Assembly (NCBI RefSeq): GCF_016921195.1
Contig: NZ_JAFGYF010000007.1
Location: 166,342 to 230,341 of the forward strand
Reading direction: 5' to 3'
Length of the DNA stretch: 64,000 nucleotides
Source: Cellulosimicrobium cellulans
GTDB lineage: Bacteria; Actinomycetota; Actinomycetes; Actinomycetales; Cellulomonadaceae
Position 1 is the first letter of the stretch, and each line of letters opens with the position of its first letter. Made by a program: the position numbers and the translations under genes. Shown in pieces: positions 1 to 9,425 of the stretch. The notes beneath the pieces are model-generated. The model was not told where the DNA came from, made no database searches, and was given only the letters and a program-made list of their open reading frames with translations.

Positions 1-143
1 GGGGTCATGAGGTGTGGCAGGAGATCGCCGGCGTCGACCACCCCCTGGACGACCGTGTCGAGGCGCGCGCCGCGCTCGCGGAGCGGGACACCGGCCGCGC
101 ACCCCACGACACCCCCGACGACCTGAAGGAGCACCACGCATGA
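1..143 (+). CDS. murE: MurE ligase, C-terminal end only (partial)
   Basis: Reading frame 3 is open from the window edge and ends at a TGA at 141-143. It encodes about 46 residues beginning GHEVWQEIAGVDHPLDDR. The GHE..Q.I.G..H..DDR pattern is the typical end of UDP-N-acetylmuramoyl-tripeptide synthase (MurE), which adds the third amino acid of the peptidoglycan stem peptide in the cytoplasm. The stop overlaps the murF ATG by four bases (ATGA), which implies translational coupling. The rest of the gene, with the ATP site and substrate pocket, lies before the window. The identification rests on the short tail plus its position directly before murF. Confidence 0.85.
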   Translation, partial: GHEVWQEIAGVDHPLDDRVEARAALAERDTGRAPHDTPDDLKEHHA

Positions 144-1588
144 TCGAGCTCACTGCGGCGCAGGTGGCCGCAGCGACCGGCGGACGGCTGTCCGCCGACC
201 CGGAGGTGCGGGTCGGGGGGCCCGTCGTCGTCGACTCGCGCAGGGTCGCGCCGGGATCGCTCTTCGTCGCGCTGCCGGGCGAGCACGTCGACGGGCACGA
301 CTTCGCGGCCGGGGCCGTCGCCGCCGGCGCGACCCTGGTCCTCGCCGCGCGCGAGCTCGACGTGCCGTGCGTCGTCGTCGACGACGTGCAGACCGCGCTC
401 GGCGAGCTCGCGCGGCACGTGCTCGCGACGCTCCGCGAGCGTGGCGACCTCCGCGTGGTCGCCGTGACCGGCTCGGTCGGCAAGACGACCACCAAGGACC
501 TGCTGGGGCAGCTCCTGCGGCCCGAGGGCGAGACGGTCGTGCCGCGCGGCTCGTTCAACAACGAGATCGGGCTCCCGCTCACGGTGCTCGAGGCGGACGA
601 GTCCACGCGGTTCCTCGTGCTCGAGATGGGTGCGAGCGGCGTCGGTCACCTCACCTACCTCACGCGGATCGCGCCGCCCGACGTCTCCGTCGTGCTCGTC
701 GTGGGCAGCGCCCACCTCGGGGAGTTCGGCGGGATCGAGGCCGTGGCCCGTGCCAAGTCCGAGCTCGTGACCGGCCTGGCGCCGGGCGGGGTCGCCGTGC
801 TCAACGCGGACGACCTGCGCGTCGCGGCGATGGCGGACGTCGCGCCGGGCGAGGTCGTGACGTTCGGGACGATCCCCGCGGCCGACGTGCGCGCGGAGGA
901 CCTGGGCATCGACCGCACGGGCCGTGCGTCGTTCACGCTCCGCGTGCGCCCCGGCGCGTCGGACGACGCGACGCGCGGCGACGGCACGAGCGCGCGCGTG
1001 ACCCTCGGTCTCGTGGGGGAGCACCACGTGACGAACGCCATGGCGGCCGCGACGGCGGCGCTGCGCCTCGGCGTCGCGCTGCCCGACGTCGCCGCGCGGC
1101 TCTCGGACGCGCGCGCGCTGAGCCCGCACCGGATGCAGGTCACCGAGCGGCCGGACGGCATCACGGTGATCGACGACTCCTACAACGCCAACCCCGACTC
1201 CATGCGGGCCGCGCTCAAGGCACTGGCCGTGATGGCGGGTCGCGACCGGCGCTCGGTCGCCGTGCTCGGCGAGATGCTCGAGCTCGGCGAGGACTCGCGC
1301 GTCGCGCACGACGACATCGGCCGGCTCGTGGTCCGATTGAACGTCAAGCTGCTCGTCGTGGTCGGCGAGGGCGCGGGCGGGATCCACGACGGCGCGACCC
1401 AGGAGGGGTCGTGGGGCGACGAGACCCGGTTCGTGCCCGACGTCGAGGCGGCGTCGGCGCTGCTGCGCGACGAGCTGCGGGAGGGGGACGTCGTGCTCGT
1501 GAAGGCCTCGAACGGGTCCGGGCTGTGGCGGCTCGGCGACGAGCTCGCCGCGGCCGGCGCGGACGCGCCCGGAGGTGACCGCGCATGA
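140..1588 (+). CDS. murF: UDP-N-acetylmuramoyl-tripeptide--D-alanyl-D-alanine ligase
   Basis: MurF adds the D-Ala-D-Ala dipeptide to UDP-MurNAc-tripeptide with ATP, completing the soluble pentapeptide precursor. The 482-residue protein has the usual three-domain Mur ligase length. The ATP-binding loop [12 protein letters not shown] is near residues 109-120, followed by [12 protein letters not shown] and the C-terminal [11 protein letters not shown] motif typical of MurF. I chose the ATG at 140, which overlaps the murE stop, rather than an upstream in-frame start at 14, because the protein then begins [15 protein letters not shown] as in the family. Its TGA overlaps the mraY ATG by four bases. 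Confidence 0.97.
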   Translation: MIELTAAQVAAATGGRLSADPEVRVGGPVVVDSRRVAPGSLFVALPGEHVDGHDFAAGAVAAGATLVLAARELDVPCVVVDDVQTALGELARHVLATLRERGDLRVVAVTGSVGKTTTKDLLGQLLRPEGETVVPRGSFNNEIGLPLTVLEADESTRFLVLEMGASGVGHLTYLTRIAPPDVSVVLVVGSAHLGEFGGIEAVARAKSELVTGLAPGGVAVLNADDLRVAAMADVAPGEVVTFGTIPAADVRAEDLGIDRTGRASFTLRVRPGASDDATRGDGTSARVTLGLVGEHHVTNAMAAATAALRLGVALPDVAARLSDARALSPHRMQVTERPDGITVIDDSYNANPDSMRAALKALAVMAGRDRRSVAVLGEMLELGEDSRVAHDDIGRLVVRLNVKLLVVVGEGAGGIHDGATQEGSWGDETRFVPDVEAASALLRDELREGDVVLVKASNGSGLWRLGDELAAAGADAPGGDRA

Positions 1589-2667
1589 TCGCGATCATCG
1601 TCGCGGCGGGCGTCTCACTGCTCGTCGCCCTCTTCGGGACGCCGTTGTTCATCCGGTTCCTCGTCCACCGCAACTACGGGCAGTTCGTCCGCCAGGACGG
1701 CCCGACGGCGCACTTCACCAAGCGCGGGACGCCCACCATGGGCGGGGTCGTCATCATCGGCGCGACGCTGCTCGGCTGGGCGATGTCGTACGTCGTCTCG
1801 GGGCGGTTCCCGAGCGTGTCCGCGCTGCTCGTGCTCTTCCTCATGACCGGGCTCGGGATCGTCGGGTTCCTCGACGACTTCACGAAGATCCGCAAGCAGC
1901 GCAGCCTCGGCCTCACGGCGCGCGCCAAGATCGTCGGCCAGGGGGCCGTCGGGATCGCGTTCGCGGTGCTCGCGCTGCAGTTCCCCAACGAGCACGGCCG
2001 CACGCCCGCCTCCACGCGCATCTCCTTCCTGCGCGACACGAACCTCGACCTCGCGTTCGCGGGCGCGACGGTCGGGCTCGTCCTCTTCGTCATCTGGGCC
2101 AACTTCCTCATCACGGCGTGGTCGAACGCGGTGAACCTCACCGACGGCCTCGACGGCCTCGCGACGGGCGTGTCGCTCATCGTGTTCGGCTCGTACGTGC
2201 TCGTGGGGATCTGGCAGCTCAACCAGACGTGCCAGCGTCTCGCCTCGGCGGGTCCCAGCTGCTACGAGACGCGAGACCCGCAGGACCTCGCGATCGTGGC
2301 CGCGGCGATCGTCGGCGCGTGCTTCGGCTTCCTGTGGTGGAACGCGAGCCCGGCGAAGATCTTCATGGGCGACACCGGCTCGCTCGCGCTCGGCGGCGCG
2401 CTCGCCGGTCTGTCGATCCTCACGCGGACGGAGTTCCTCGCGCTCATCATCGGCGGCCTGTTCGTCATCATCGTGCTCTCCGACGTCATCCAGATCGGCT
2501 TCTTCAAGATGACCGGTCGGCGCGTGTTCAAGATGGCCCCGCTGCACCATCACTTCGAGCTGTCGGGCTGGGGCGAGGTCACGATCGTCATCCGCTTCTG
2601 GCTCATCGCCGGGCTGTTCGCCGCGCTCGGCATCGGCATCTTCTACGCCGAGTGGGTGGTCGGCTAG
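1585..2667 (+). CDS. mraY: Phospho-N-acetylmuramoyl-pentapeptide transferase
   Basis: MraY transfers phospho-MurNAc-pentapeptide from UDP to undecaprenyl phosphate, producing lipid I at the inner face of the membrane. The 360-residue protein is strongly hydrophobic with about ten membrane segments. Signature motifs are visible: FLDDFTKI with the catalytic aspartates (about residue 94), [23 protein letters not shown] and the histidine-rich PLHHHFE loop. The ATG lies inside the murF stop overlap and the stop overlaps the murD GTG by one base, so it is translated as part of a tightly coupled chain. Confidence 0.97.
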   Translation: MIAIIVAAGVSLLVALFGTPLFIRFLVHRNYGQFVRQDGPTAHFTKRGTPTMGGVVIIGATLLGWAMSYVVSGRFPSVSALLVLFLMTGLGIVGFLDDFTKIRKQRSLGLTARAKIVGQGAVGIAFAVLALQFPNEHGRTPASTRISFLRDTNLDLAFAGATVGLVLFVIWANFLITAWSNAVNLTDGLDGLATGVSLIVFGSYVLVGIWQLNQTCQRLASAGPSCYETRDPQDLAIVAAAIVGACFGFLWWNASPAKIFMGDTGSLALGGALAGLSILTRTEFLALIIGGLFVIIVLSDVIQIGFFKMTGRRVFKMAPLHHHFELSGWGEVTIVIRFWLIAGLFAALGIGIFYAEWVVG

Positions 2668-4115
2668 TGGCACGCGACCGTCACGACCTCGCGGTCCCGC
2701 TCGAGCAGGCGCGCGTGGTCGTCGCCGGCCTCGGCGTCTCGGGCCGCGCGGCGGCCGCCGCCCTCGCGCCGCGGGCCGCCGTCGTCGTCACGCTCGACGA
2801 CCGCGCCGAGGACGCCGACCTGCGCGACGCGGCCGACGTCGACCTCGCGGCGACCGACCTCGTCGTCGTCTCGCCCGGCTGGCCGCCATCCCACCCGCTG
2901 CTCGTCGCGGCGGGCGAGCGGGGCGTGCCCGTGTGGAGCGAGGTCGAGCTCGCGTGGCGGCTGCGCGTGGACGGCCCGTCCGGTCGGCCCGCGCCCTGGC
3001 TCGCCGTGACCGGGACGAACGGCAAGACGACGACCGTCGAGATGCTCGAGACGATCCTGCGGACCACCGGGCTGCGCGCCGCGGCGGTGGGCAACGTCGG
3101 CACACCGGTCGTGGAGGCCGTGCTCGACCCGACGCTCGACGTGCTCGCCGTGGAGCTCTCGAGCTTCCAGCTGCACTTCACGCACTCGACGTCGCCCCAG
3201 GCGGGCGCGGTGCTCAACGTCGCGCCCGACCACCTCGACTGGCACGGCGGCCTCGACGCGTACGCCGCGGACAAGGGCCGCGTCTTCGAGGACGCGCAGG
3301 TCGCGTGCGTCTACAACGCCGCGGACCCACGCACGGAGGCGCTCGTGCGCGAGGCCGACGTCGTCGAGGGCGCGCGCGCCGTCGGCTTCACGCTCGGCGC
3401 CCCGGCCCGCGGCCAGCTCGGCGTCATCGAGGACGTGCTCGTGGACCGCGCGTTCCACGCGCCGGCGGACGCGCCCGACCGGCACTCGCACGCCGCGGAG
3501 CTCGCGACGCTGGGCGACCTCGCCCACCTGGCCGGGGCAGACGGCGTCGTGCCCGCCCACGTGGTGGCGAACGCCCTCGCCGCGGCCGCCCTGGCCCGTG
3601 CGCACGGCGTGCCCGCCGTGGCCGTGCGCGACGGGCTGCGCGCGTTCCGGACGGGCTCGCACCGCATCGAGCGGGTCGCCTCGGTCGACGGCGTCGCCTA
3701 CGTCGACGACTCCAAGGCGACGAACGCGCACGCGGCCTCCGCGTCGCTCGCCTCGTTCGCGCCCGGGACGGTCGTGTGGGTCGCGGGCGGCCTCGCCAAG
3801 GGCGCCTCGTTCGACGAGCTCGTCGCCGCGCGCGCCGACCGGCTGCGGGCCGTGGTGCTCATCGGCGTCGACGCCGAGCCGTTCGAGGGTGCGCTCGCCC
3901 GACACGCGCCCGATATCCCGGTCGTCCGCGTCGATCCTGGCGACACTGGGACCGTGATGCCCCGCGCCGTCGACTCCGCCCGCCGCCTCGCGCAGGCCGG
4001 CGACACCGTGCTGCTCGCCCCGGCCGGTGCGTCGATGGACCAGTTCCGCTCGTACGCCGCGCGCGGCGACGCGTTCGCCGCCGCGGCGCGCGCGCTGCGC
4101 CCCGACCGCGGGTAG
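2667..4115 (+). CDS. murD: UDP-N-acetylmuramoylalanine--D-glutamate ligase
   Basis: MurD adds D-glutamate to UDP-MurNAc-L-Ala in the cytoplasm. The GTG at 2667 shares its G with the mraY TAG stop and yields 482 residues. An N-terminal Rossmann-like segment (VVVAGLGVSGRAAA) binds the UDP part. The ATP loop VTGTNGKTTTVEML is near residues 114-127, and HRIERV, VDDSKATN and LAPAGASMDQF follow in the central and C-terminal domains. All expected motifs are present. An in-frame ATG far upstream inside murF was rejected because it would add hundreds of unrelated residues. A 12-base gap separates it from ftsW. Confidence 0.96.
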   Translation: MARDRHDLAVPLEQARVVVAGLGVSGRAAAAALAPRAAVVVTLDDRAEDADLRDAADVDLAATDLVVVSPGWPPSHPLLVAAGERGVPVWSEVELAWRLRVDGPSGRPAPWLAVTGTNGKTTTVEMLETILRTTGLRAAAVGNVGTPVVEAVLDPTLDVLAVELSSFQLHFTHSTSPQAGAVLNVAPDHLDWHGGLDAYAADKGRVFEDAQVACVYNAADPRTEALVREADVVEGARAVGFTLGAPARGQLGVIEDVLVDRAFHAPADAPDRHSHAAELATLGDLAHLAGADGVVPAHVVANALAAAALARAHGVPAVAVRDGLRAFRTGSHRIERVASVDGVAYVDDSKATNAHAASASLASFAPGTVVWVAGGLAKGASFDELVAARADRLRAVVLIGVDAEPFEGALARHAPDIPVVRVDPGDTGTVMPRAVDSARRLAQAGDTVLLAPAGASMDQFRSYAARGDAFAAAARALRPDRG

Positions 4116-4127
4116 GCCGGTCCGGCA

Positions 4128-5480
4128 ATGACACAGACCGCGAACGGACGAGGGGCGCCGTCGGCGCGCACGACCCCTCGCACGGGCGTGGGCCGCAGCG
4201 CGGCGCGAGGCCGGACGACGACTCCGACGGGCCGTCGCGCGCGCCCAGGCGCGACCCCGCCGCCGACCGAGCGGCCCTGGCTCGGGCAGTGGAACAGCAC
4301 CGTCACGAGCTACTACCTGCTCGTCGGCGCGACGACGCTCCTGACGATCATCGGGCTCGTCATGGTGTTCTCGAGCTCGGCCGTCACCCAGATCGCGGCG
4401 GGCAAGTCCCCGTTCGGTGCGTTCGTCGAGCAGGCGCGGTTCGCGCTCATGGGACTTCCCGTCCTGCTGATCGCCACGCGCATCCCCGTCCGGTGGTACA
4501 AGCGCCTGGCCTGGCCCGGCCTGGTCGTCGCCGTCGGACTGTTGGGAGCCGTCGTCGTGTTCGGCGAAGCGACCGGCGGGAACCAGAACTGGCTGCCGAT
4601 CGGGTCGTTCCGGTTCCAGCCCTCCGAGCTCGCGAAGCTCGCGCTCGCGCTGTGGCTCGGGGTGGTCCTCGGCCGCAAGCAGCGACTGCTCGGGGAATGG
4701 CGGCACGTCCTCGTGCCGGCCGTGCCGGGAGCGTTCGCGGTCGTCGGTCTCGTTCTCGCCGGCCATGACCTCGGCACGGCGCTCGTCATCATGATGCTCG
4801 CGGCCGGTGCGTTCGTCGTGTCCGGTGCGAGCGCCCGCCTGCTCGGGCTGGGCGCGGCGGTCGCGGCCTTCGCTGTGGGCTACGGGTTGATCTACCTCCA
4901 GGAGGGCGGCGACCGGCTCGGCCGGATCGCGTCGGCGTACGGGGAGTGCACGGACCCGCTCGGCGAGTGCTACCAGTCCCTGCACGGCCAGTGGGCGCTC
5001 GGCACGGGAGGGCTGACGGGCGTGGGGCTCGGCGCGAGCCGGGAGAAGTGGCTGTACCTGCCCGAGGCGCACAACGACTTCATTTTCGCCGTGATCGGCG
5101 AGGAGCTCGGGCTCTTCGGGACGCTGCTCGTCCTCGGCCTGTTCGTGGTCCTCGGGCTGGCGATGAGCCGGATCGTGCGACGCCACCCGGACCCGTTCGT
5201 CAAGATCGCCACGGCGGCCATCGGCTGCTGGATCGTCGGGCAGGCTTTCATCAACATCGGCGTCGTGATCGGGCTCCTGCCCGTGATCGGCGTCCCGCTG
5301 CCGCTCGTCTCCGCCGGAGGCACGGCGCTCGTGACGACCATGGCCGCCCTCGGCGTCGTGATCTCGTTCGCGCGCACCGAGCCCGGCGCGGCCGAGGCGC
5401 TGGCGGCGCGGGGGAGCGTCGTGCGGCGTTCGCTCGCCGTCGTCGGCCGGGCGGCCCGCCCCCGGCGCCGGGCGCGATGA
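4128..5480 (+). CDS. ftsW: SEDS-family lipid II polymerase FtsW
   Basis: FtsW is the SEDS glycosyltransferase that polymerises lipid II at the septum together with a class B penicillin-binding protein. The 450-residue protein has an Arg/Thr/Pro-rich cytoplasmic N-terminus of about 55 residues, then about ten membrane segments. Family motifs include FRFQPSELAKLAL, GHDLGTALVI, AHNDFIFAVIGEELG and PLVSAGGTALV. No strong ribosome-binding site precedes the ATG, so expression probably depends on read-through from murD. The position between murD and murG is the standard dcw order. Confidence 0.95.
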   Translation: MTQTANGRGAPSARTTPRTGVGRSAARGRTTTPTGRRARPGATPPPTERPWLGQWNSTVTSYYLLVGATTLLTIIGLVMVFSSSAVTQIAAGKSPFGAFVEQARFALMGLPVLLIATRIPVRWYKRLAWPGLVVAVGLLGAVVVFGEATGGNQNWLPIGSFRFQPSELAKLALALWLGVVLGRKQRLLGEWRHVLVPAVPGAFAVVGLVLAGHDLGTALVIMMLAAGAFVVSGASARLLGLGAAVAAFAVGYGLIYLQEGGDRLGRIASAYGECTDPLGECYQSLHGQWALGTGGLTGVGLGASREKWLYLPEAHNDFIFAVIGEELGLFGTLLVLGLFVVLGLAMSRIVRRHPDPFVKIATAAIGCWIVGQAFINIGVVIGLLPVIGVPLPLVSAGGTALVTTMAALGVVISFARTEPGAAEALAARGSVVRRSLAVVGRAARPRRRAR

Positions 5481-5580
5481 CCCCCCACCCGGGGACCGGG
5501 CGACGCCCGGCCCCCGCGGCCCACAGCTTCAGACCACAGCCAGGACGCGGCACCCGCCGCAGGGAAGGACGACGAGGTAC

Positions 5581-6732
5581 GTGACGACGATCGGTTCGGT
5601 GGTGCTCGCAGGCGGCGGGACGGCGGGGCACGTGAACCCGCTCCTGGCGGTGGCGGACGAGCTGCGGGCACGTGAGCCCGGCGTGGTGGTGACCGCGCTC
5701 GGGGTCGCGGGCGGGTTGGAGGACGACCTCGTCCCGGCGCGCGGCTACCCGCTGCGGCACGTGCCGCGCGTCCCGCTCCCGCGGCGGCCGAGCGCGGAGT
5801 GGGTCAACCTCCCGGGGCGCCTCAGGTCGGCCGTGGACGCGGCGGGCGCGGTCATCGACGAGACGGGGGCGCGCGTCGTGGTGGGCTTCGGGGGCTACGT
5901 GTCGACGCCCGCGTACCTCGCGGCGCGCCGCCGGGGCGTCCCGGTGGTCATCCACGAGCAGAACGCGCGGCCCGGGCTGGCCAACCGGCTCGGCGCCCGG
6001 TGGGCCGCGCGCGTCGGCGTGACGTTCGAGGGCACCCCGCTCAAGGGCGGCGTGGTGACGGGCCTGCCGCTGCGCCGGGAGGTCCAGGACCTCGTGGCGG
6101 CCCGGGCGGCCGACACGGCCGCGGTCCGGGCCGACGCCGCGGCGCGGCTCGGGCTCGACCCGGCACGGCGCACGCTCGTCGTCACGGGCGGGTCGCTCGG
6201 GGCTCAGAGCCTCAACGAGGCGGTCTCCGGGGCGGCCGACGCGCTCCTCGGCGCGGGCGCGCAGGTCCTCCACCTCACGGGGAAGGGCAAGGACGCCGCC
6301 GTGCGCGACGCTGCGACAGCCGCCACCGCGGCGCGTCCCGGCGCGCGGTACGACGTGCGCGAGTACCTCGCCGAGATGCAGCTCGCGCTCGCCGTCGCGG
6401 ACCTGGTCGTGTGCCGGGCGGGCGCCGGGACCGTGAGCGAGCTCGCGGCGCTGGGGATCCCCGCCGTGTACGTGCCCCTGCCGATCGGCAACGGCGAGCA
6501 GCGGCTCAACGCCGGCCCGGTGGTCGCCGCCGGCGGTGGCCTGCTCGTCGACGACGCGCAGCTCGACGCGACCTGGGTCGCGCGCGAGGTCCCGGCGCTG
6601 CTCGGCGACCCGGGGCGCCTCGACGCGATGGCGCGCGCGGCGGCGGGCGCGGGGGTGCGCGACGGCGCGGCGCGCGTCGCCGACCTCGTCGCCGAGGCGG
6701 TCGCCGCCGGCCAGGCCGGGGCGCGGTCGTGA
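5581..6732 (+). CDS. murG: Lipid I N-acetylglucosaminyltransferase MurG
   Basis: MurG transfers GlcNAc from UDP-GlcNAc to lipid I to form lipid II on the cytoplasmic membrane surface. The 383-residue protein starts with GTG at 5581 after a purine-rich stretch (gaaggacgacgagg). The N-terminal glycine-rich loop AGGGTAGHVNPLLA, HEQNARPGLAN and the C-terminal donor-site segments GGSLGAQSLN, CRAGAGTVSELAALG and GNGEQRLNA match the family. A 100-base GC-rich gap separates it from ftsW; I see no clear promoter there. The stop overlaps the murC GTG. Confidence 0.96.
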   Translation: MTTIGSVVLAGGGTAGHVNPLLAVADELRAREPGVVVTALGVAGGLEDDLVPARGYPLRHVPRVPLPRRPSAEWVNLPGRLRSAVDAAGAVIDETGARVVVGFGGYVSTPAYLAARRRGVPVVIHEQNARPGLANRLGARWAARVGVTFEGTPLKGGVVTGLPLRREVQDLVAARAADTAAVRADAAARLGLDPARRTLVVTGGSLGAQSLNEAVSGAADALLGAGAQVLHLTGKGKDAAVRDAATAATAARPGARYDVREYLAEMQLALAVADLVVCRAGAGTVSELAALGIPAVYVPLPIGNGEQRLNAGPVVAAGGGLLVDDAQLDATWVAREVPALLGDPGRLDAMARAAAGAGVRDGAARVADLVAEAVAAGQAGARS

Positions 6733-8207
6733 CGAACCACGGCGCCGCCGCCCCGGTCCCGCTCGAGGAGCTGGGCACCGTCCACCTCGTCGGGGTCGGC
6801 GGCGCCGGCATGTCCGTGGTCGCGCGACTTCTCGCCGCGCACGGGGTCCCCGTGCAAGGCTCGGACGCCCGCGAGAGCGAGACGCTCGCCGCGCTCCGGG
6901 CCGACGGCGTGCGGGTCTGGGCGGGCCACGACGCCGCCCACGTCGCGGGCGTGGACACGGTCGTGGTGTCGAGCGCGGTCCGCGAGTCGAACCCGGAGCT
7001 CGCGGCGGCACGTGCCGCGGGGCTGCGCGTGCTGCACCGCTCGCAGGCGCTCGCGTCGCTCATGGCCCGCGGTCGCTCGGTCGCGGTCGCGGGTGCGCAC
7101 GGCAAGACGACGACGTCCGCGATGATCGCGACGGTGCTGCGTGGTGCAGGTCTCGACCCGTCGTTCGCGATCGGGGGCACGGTGCTCACCGCGGACGGTC
7201 CCGTGGCCGGCGGGCACCTCGGGTCCGAGGTCCTCGTGGCCGAGGCGGACGAGTCCGACGGCTCGTTCCTCAACTACGCGCCGGACGTCGCCGTCGTGAC
7301 GAACGTCGAGCCGGACCACCTGGACCACTACGGCTCGCGCGCGGCGTTCGAGCACGCGTTCGTCGACTTCGCGGCGCGCATCGTCCCGGGCGGGACGCTC
7401 GTCGCGTGCGCGGACGACGCCGGGGCACGGGCGCTCGCCGCCGCCCACGCCGAGGGCGGGGGCGCGGTCGTCACCTACGGCACGGCCGACGACGCGGACG
7501 TGCGCGTGGCGGACGTGCGACCGACCACGGACGACGGGCCCGCGGGCGTGCGGGCGTCGCTGACGGGGGCCGTCGGGACCACCGTGCTCGACGGGCTGGA
7601 GCTGCGGCTGCGCGTCCCCGGTCACCACAACGCGCTGAACGCCACGGCCGCCGTCGTGACGGCGGTCGTGCTCGGCGTGGACCCGTCGGCGGCGGTCGCG
7701 TCGGCGCTCGGCTTCCTGGGCACCGGGCGTCGGTTCGAGGCGCGCGGCGAGGCGGGCGGGGTGCGCGTCGTCGACGACTACGCGCACCACCCGACCGAGG
7801 TCGCGGCGCTGCTGGCCGCCGCGCGGCCCGTCGCCTCGGGAGGCCGGGTGCTCGTGCTCTTCCAGCCGCACCTGTACTCGCGCACGGCGACGTTCGCGCG
7901 CGAGTTCGCCGAGGCGCTGGGCGCCGCGGACGAGGTCGTCGTGACGGGGGTCTACGCCGCGCGCGAGGACCCCGACCCGGCCGTCGGGGCGCACACGATC
8001 ACCGAGCTCATGGACGGCCCCGGCGTGGTGGTGGCGGCCGTGGAGGACCGGCTCGAGGCCGCGCACCGCGTGGCGGACGCCGCACGCCCGGGTGACCTCG
8101 TCCTCACGGTCGGCGCCGGGGACGTAACGGAGCTGGGCGAGGTCGTCCTCGCGCGGATCGCGGGACGAGCCGCCGGCGCAGGGCCCTCCGGAGGGGGCGA
8201 GGACTGA
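6729..8207 (+). CDS. murC: UDP-N-acetylmuramate--L-alanine ligase
   Basis: MurC adds the first L-alanine to UDP-MurNAc, the first ATP-dependent ligation in the cytoplasmic peptidoglycan pathway. The GTG at 6729 overlaps the murG stop by four bases and yields 492 residues. The N-terminal UDP-binding loop HLVGVGGAGMS lies near residues 19-29, the ATP loop AGAHGKTTTSAM near 121-132, then ADESDGSF, NVEPDHLDHYGS and the C-terminal VDDYAHHPTEV motif. No ddl gene follows, so the D-Ala-D-Ala ligase must be encoded elsewhere. The stop shares one base with the ftsQ start. Confidence 0.97.
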   Translation: MTNHGAAAPVPLEELGTVHLVGVGGAGMSVVARLLAAHGVPVQGSDARESETLAALRADGVRVWAGHDAAHVAGVDTVVVSSAVRESNPELAAARAAGLRVLHRSQALASLMARGRSVAVAGAHGKTTTSAMIATVLRGAGLDPSFAIGGTVLTADGPVAGGHLGSEVLVAEADESDGSFLNYAPDVAVVTNVEPDHLDHYGSRAAFEHAFVDFAARIVPGGTLVACADDAGARALAAAHAEGGGAVVTYGTADDADVRVADVRPTTDDGPAGVRASLTGAVGTTVLDGLELRLRVPGHHNALNATAAVVTAVVLGVDPSAAVASALGFLGTGRRFEARGEAGGVRVVDDYAHHPTEVAALLAAARPVASGGRVLVLFQPHLYSRTATFAREFAEALGAADEVVVTGVYAAREDPDPAVGAHTITELMDGPGVVVAAVEDRLEAAHRVADAARPGDLVLTVGAGDVTELGEVVLARIAGRAAGAGPSGGGED

Positions 8208-9265
8208 TGCGACCGCCGCCCCGGCCCCGACCCTCCGCACCCCGACCGAACCGGTCGGGCGCGGGGGAGCCTCCCGCGCGGCCGCCGGCGCCGCGCGCGT
8301 CGCGGTCCGGGACGTCGACGCCCGCAACCCGGGCCCCGGCCGAGGAGACGCCCACACGACCGGTACGGCGGGTGGCCGCGACCGGGCGCGAGCTCGTGCC
8401 GTCGACCGCCGAGCACCCGAGGGCAGGCCGGACGACGACGGGACCGCGGGGCGGTCAGGGGCGGGGGAACGGCGGTGCCGGGACGCCGACCGCGTCGCGC
8501 GGGACGCGGACGGACCGGGTCGGCGTCGTGTCGCACGGGATGACGGAGCGCCTGGCCGAGCGCGACGCGATGCGCCGGCACCGGCTGCGCACCCGCGTGC
8601 TGGGGTGGACGACGGGCGTCCTCGTCGTGGCCGCGCTCGTGTGGGTCGCCTTCTTCTCCTCGGTGCTCGGGCTCGACCCGGAGGACGTGACGATCTCGGG
8701 AGAGGGCACGGTGATCGATCCCGCCCAGGTCGAGGCCGTCGTCGCCGAGTCCGCGGGGGTGCCGCTGCCGCGGCTCGACACCGTGGCGCTGCGCGAGCGG
8801 GTCCTGGCGCTCAACGGCGTCCGCGACGTCGAGATCCGCCGGTCCTGGCCTGCCGGACTGACGGTGCTGCTCGAGTCGCGCGAGCCCGTGGTCGCGGTCC
8901 CGGTGGACGGCGGGTTCGCGCTCCTCGACGCCGACGGCGTGCAGGTCCGGACCGACCCCGCGGTCCCCGAGGGACTGCCGGAGATCGACGCGCCGCTCGA
9001 CGACCGGGGGGCGAAGGCGCTCGACGCCGCCCTCGTGCTCCTCAACGCGCTGCCGGCCGACCTTCACGCGCAGGTCGCCGAGGTCTCGGCCCCGACGCGC
9101 GACGCGGTCCGGATGACTCTCCGGGACGGCGTCGTGGTCGAGTGGGGGAGCTCGGAGGACGCGGCGCTCAAGGTCCGCGTCCTGCAGACGTTGCGGGCGG
9201 TCCCGGAGAACGCCGGCGTGACGCTGTACGACGTGTCGGCGCCGACGATGCCGGTGACGCGATGA
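8207..9265 (+). CDS. ftsQ: Cell division protein FtsQ (POTRA domain)
   Basis: FtsQ is a bitopic divisome protein linking early and late septation proteins. The predicted 352-residue product has an unusually long Arg/Pro/Thr-rich cytoplasmic N-terminus of about 125 residues. A single membrane segment (residues about 130-150, TTGVLVVAALVWVAFF) and an extracytoplasmic POTRA/FtsQ region follow (VTISGEGTVIDPAQVEAVV, then LNGVRDVEIRRSWPAGL and ESREPVVAV). The ATG at 8207 overlaps the murC stop. A downstream start in the low-complexity region, for example near 8529, cannot be excluded. The gene is the last before the ftsZ leader region. Confidence 0.9.
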   Translation: MRPPPRPRPSAPRPNRSGAGEPPARPPAPRASRSGTSTPATRAPAEETPTRPVRRVAATGRELVPSTAEHPRAGRTTTGPRGGQGRGNGGAGTPTASRGTRTDRVGVVSHGMTERLAERDAMRRHRLRTRVLGWTTGVLVVAALVWVAFFSSVLGLDPEDVTISGEGTVIDPAQVEAVVAESAGVPLPRLDTVALRERVLALNGVRDVEIRRSWPAGLTVLLESREPVVAVPVDGGFALLDADGVQVRTDPAVPEGLPEIDAPLDDRGAKALDAALVLLNALPADLHAQVAEVSAPTRDAVRMTLRDGVVVEWGSSEDAALKVRVLQTLRAVPENAGVTLYDVSAPTMPVTR

Positions 9266-9315
9266 GCAGCACGGAGCGCCGCGGGCGGCGATACCCGACA
9301 CGCGCGAGGTGGTCG

Positions 9316-9344
9316 TTGATGATGGGCACGTCGGCACCTACGGT
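9316..9344 (+). promoter_or_regulatory. Candidate ftsZ promoter (leaderless mini-ORF type)
   Basis: TTGATG (9316-9321) and TACGGT (9339-9344) are separated by exactly 17 bases. Only six bases separate the -10 element from an ATG at 9351, so transcription should begin at or near that ATG. The ftsZ transcript would then carry a 5' leader of about 75 nucleotides. Read from sequence only. Confidence 0.5.
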
Positions 9345-9350
9345 CGACCC

Positions 9351-9368
9351 ATGAACGACCTGACATAA
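9351..9368 (+). other. Five-codon mini-ORF in the ftsZ leader
   Basis: ATG AAC GAC CTG ACA TAA (product MNDLT) begins six bases after a -10 element, placing it at the expected 5' end of the ftsZ transcript. It ends five bases before the ftsZ-leader inverted repeat. Whether it is translated is unknown. It could be chance, but its leaderless geometry matches real starts elsewhere in the window. Confidence 0.3.
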
Positions 9369-9373
9369 CTATA

Positions 9374-9390
9374 ACCCTCTAGTTGAGGGT
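9374..9390. repeat. Inverted repeat in the ftsZ leader
   Basis: ACCCTCTAGTTGAGGGT is a 6-base inverted repeat (ACCCTC / GAGGGT) around a 5-base centre. It lies 35 bases before the ftsZ GTG in an unusually AT-rich pocket that also contains TATAAC (9370-9375). It could be an operator or an RNA hairpin. Very similar AACCCT..AGGGTT elements occur upstream of ftsZ in other actinobacteria to my recollection; no binding protein can be named from sequence. Confidence 0.5.
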
Positions 9391-9425
9391 GAAGGTTCAG
9401 GGCTGACCGATCGAGAGGCATTGAC

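Noticed and set aside
2664..5186. An 840-codon minus-strand frame opposite murD and ftsW
   Set aside because: Low-complexity Arg/Glu/Gly-rich translation with no motifs; the opposite strand carries complete MurD and FtsW.
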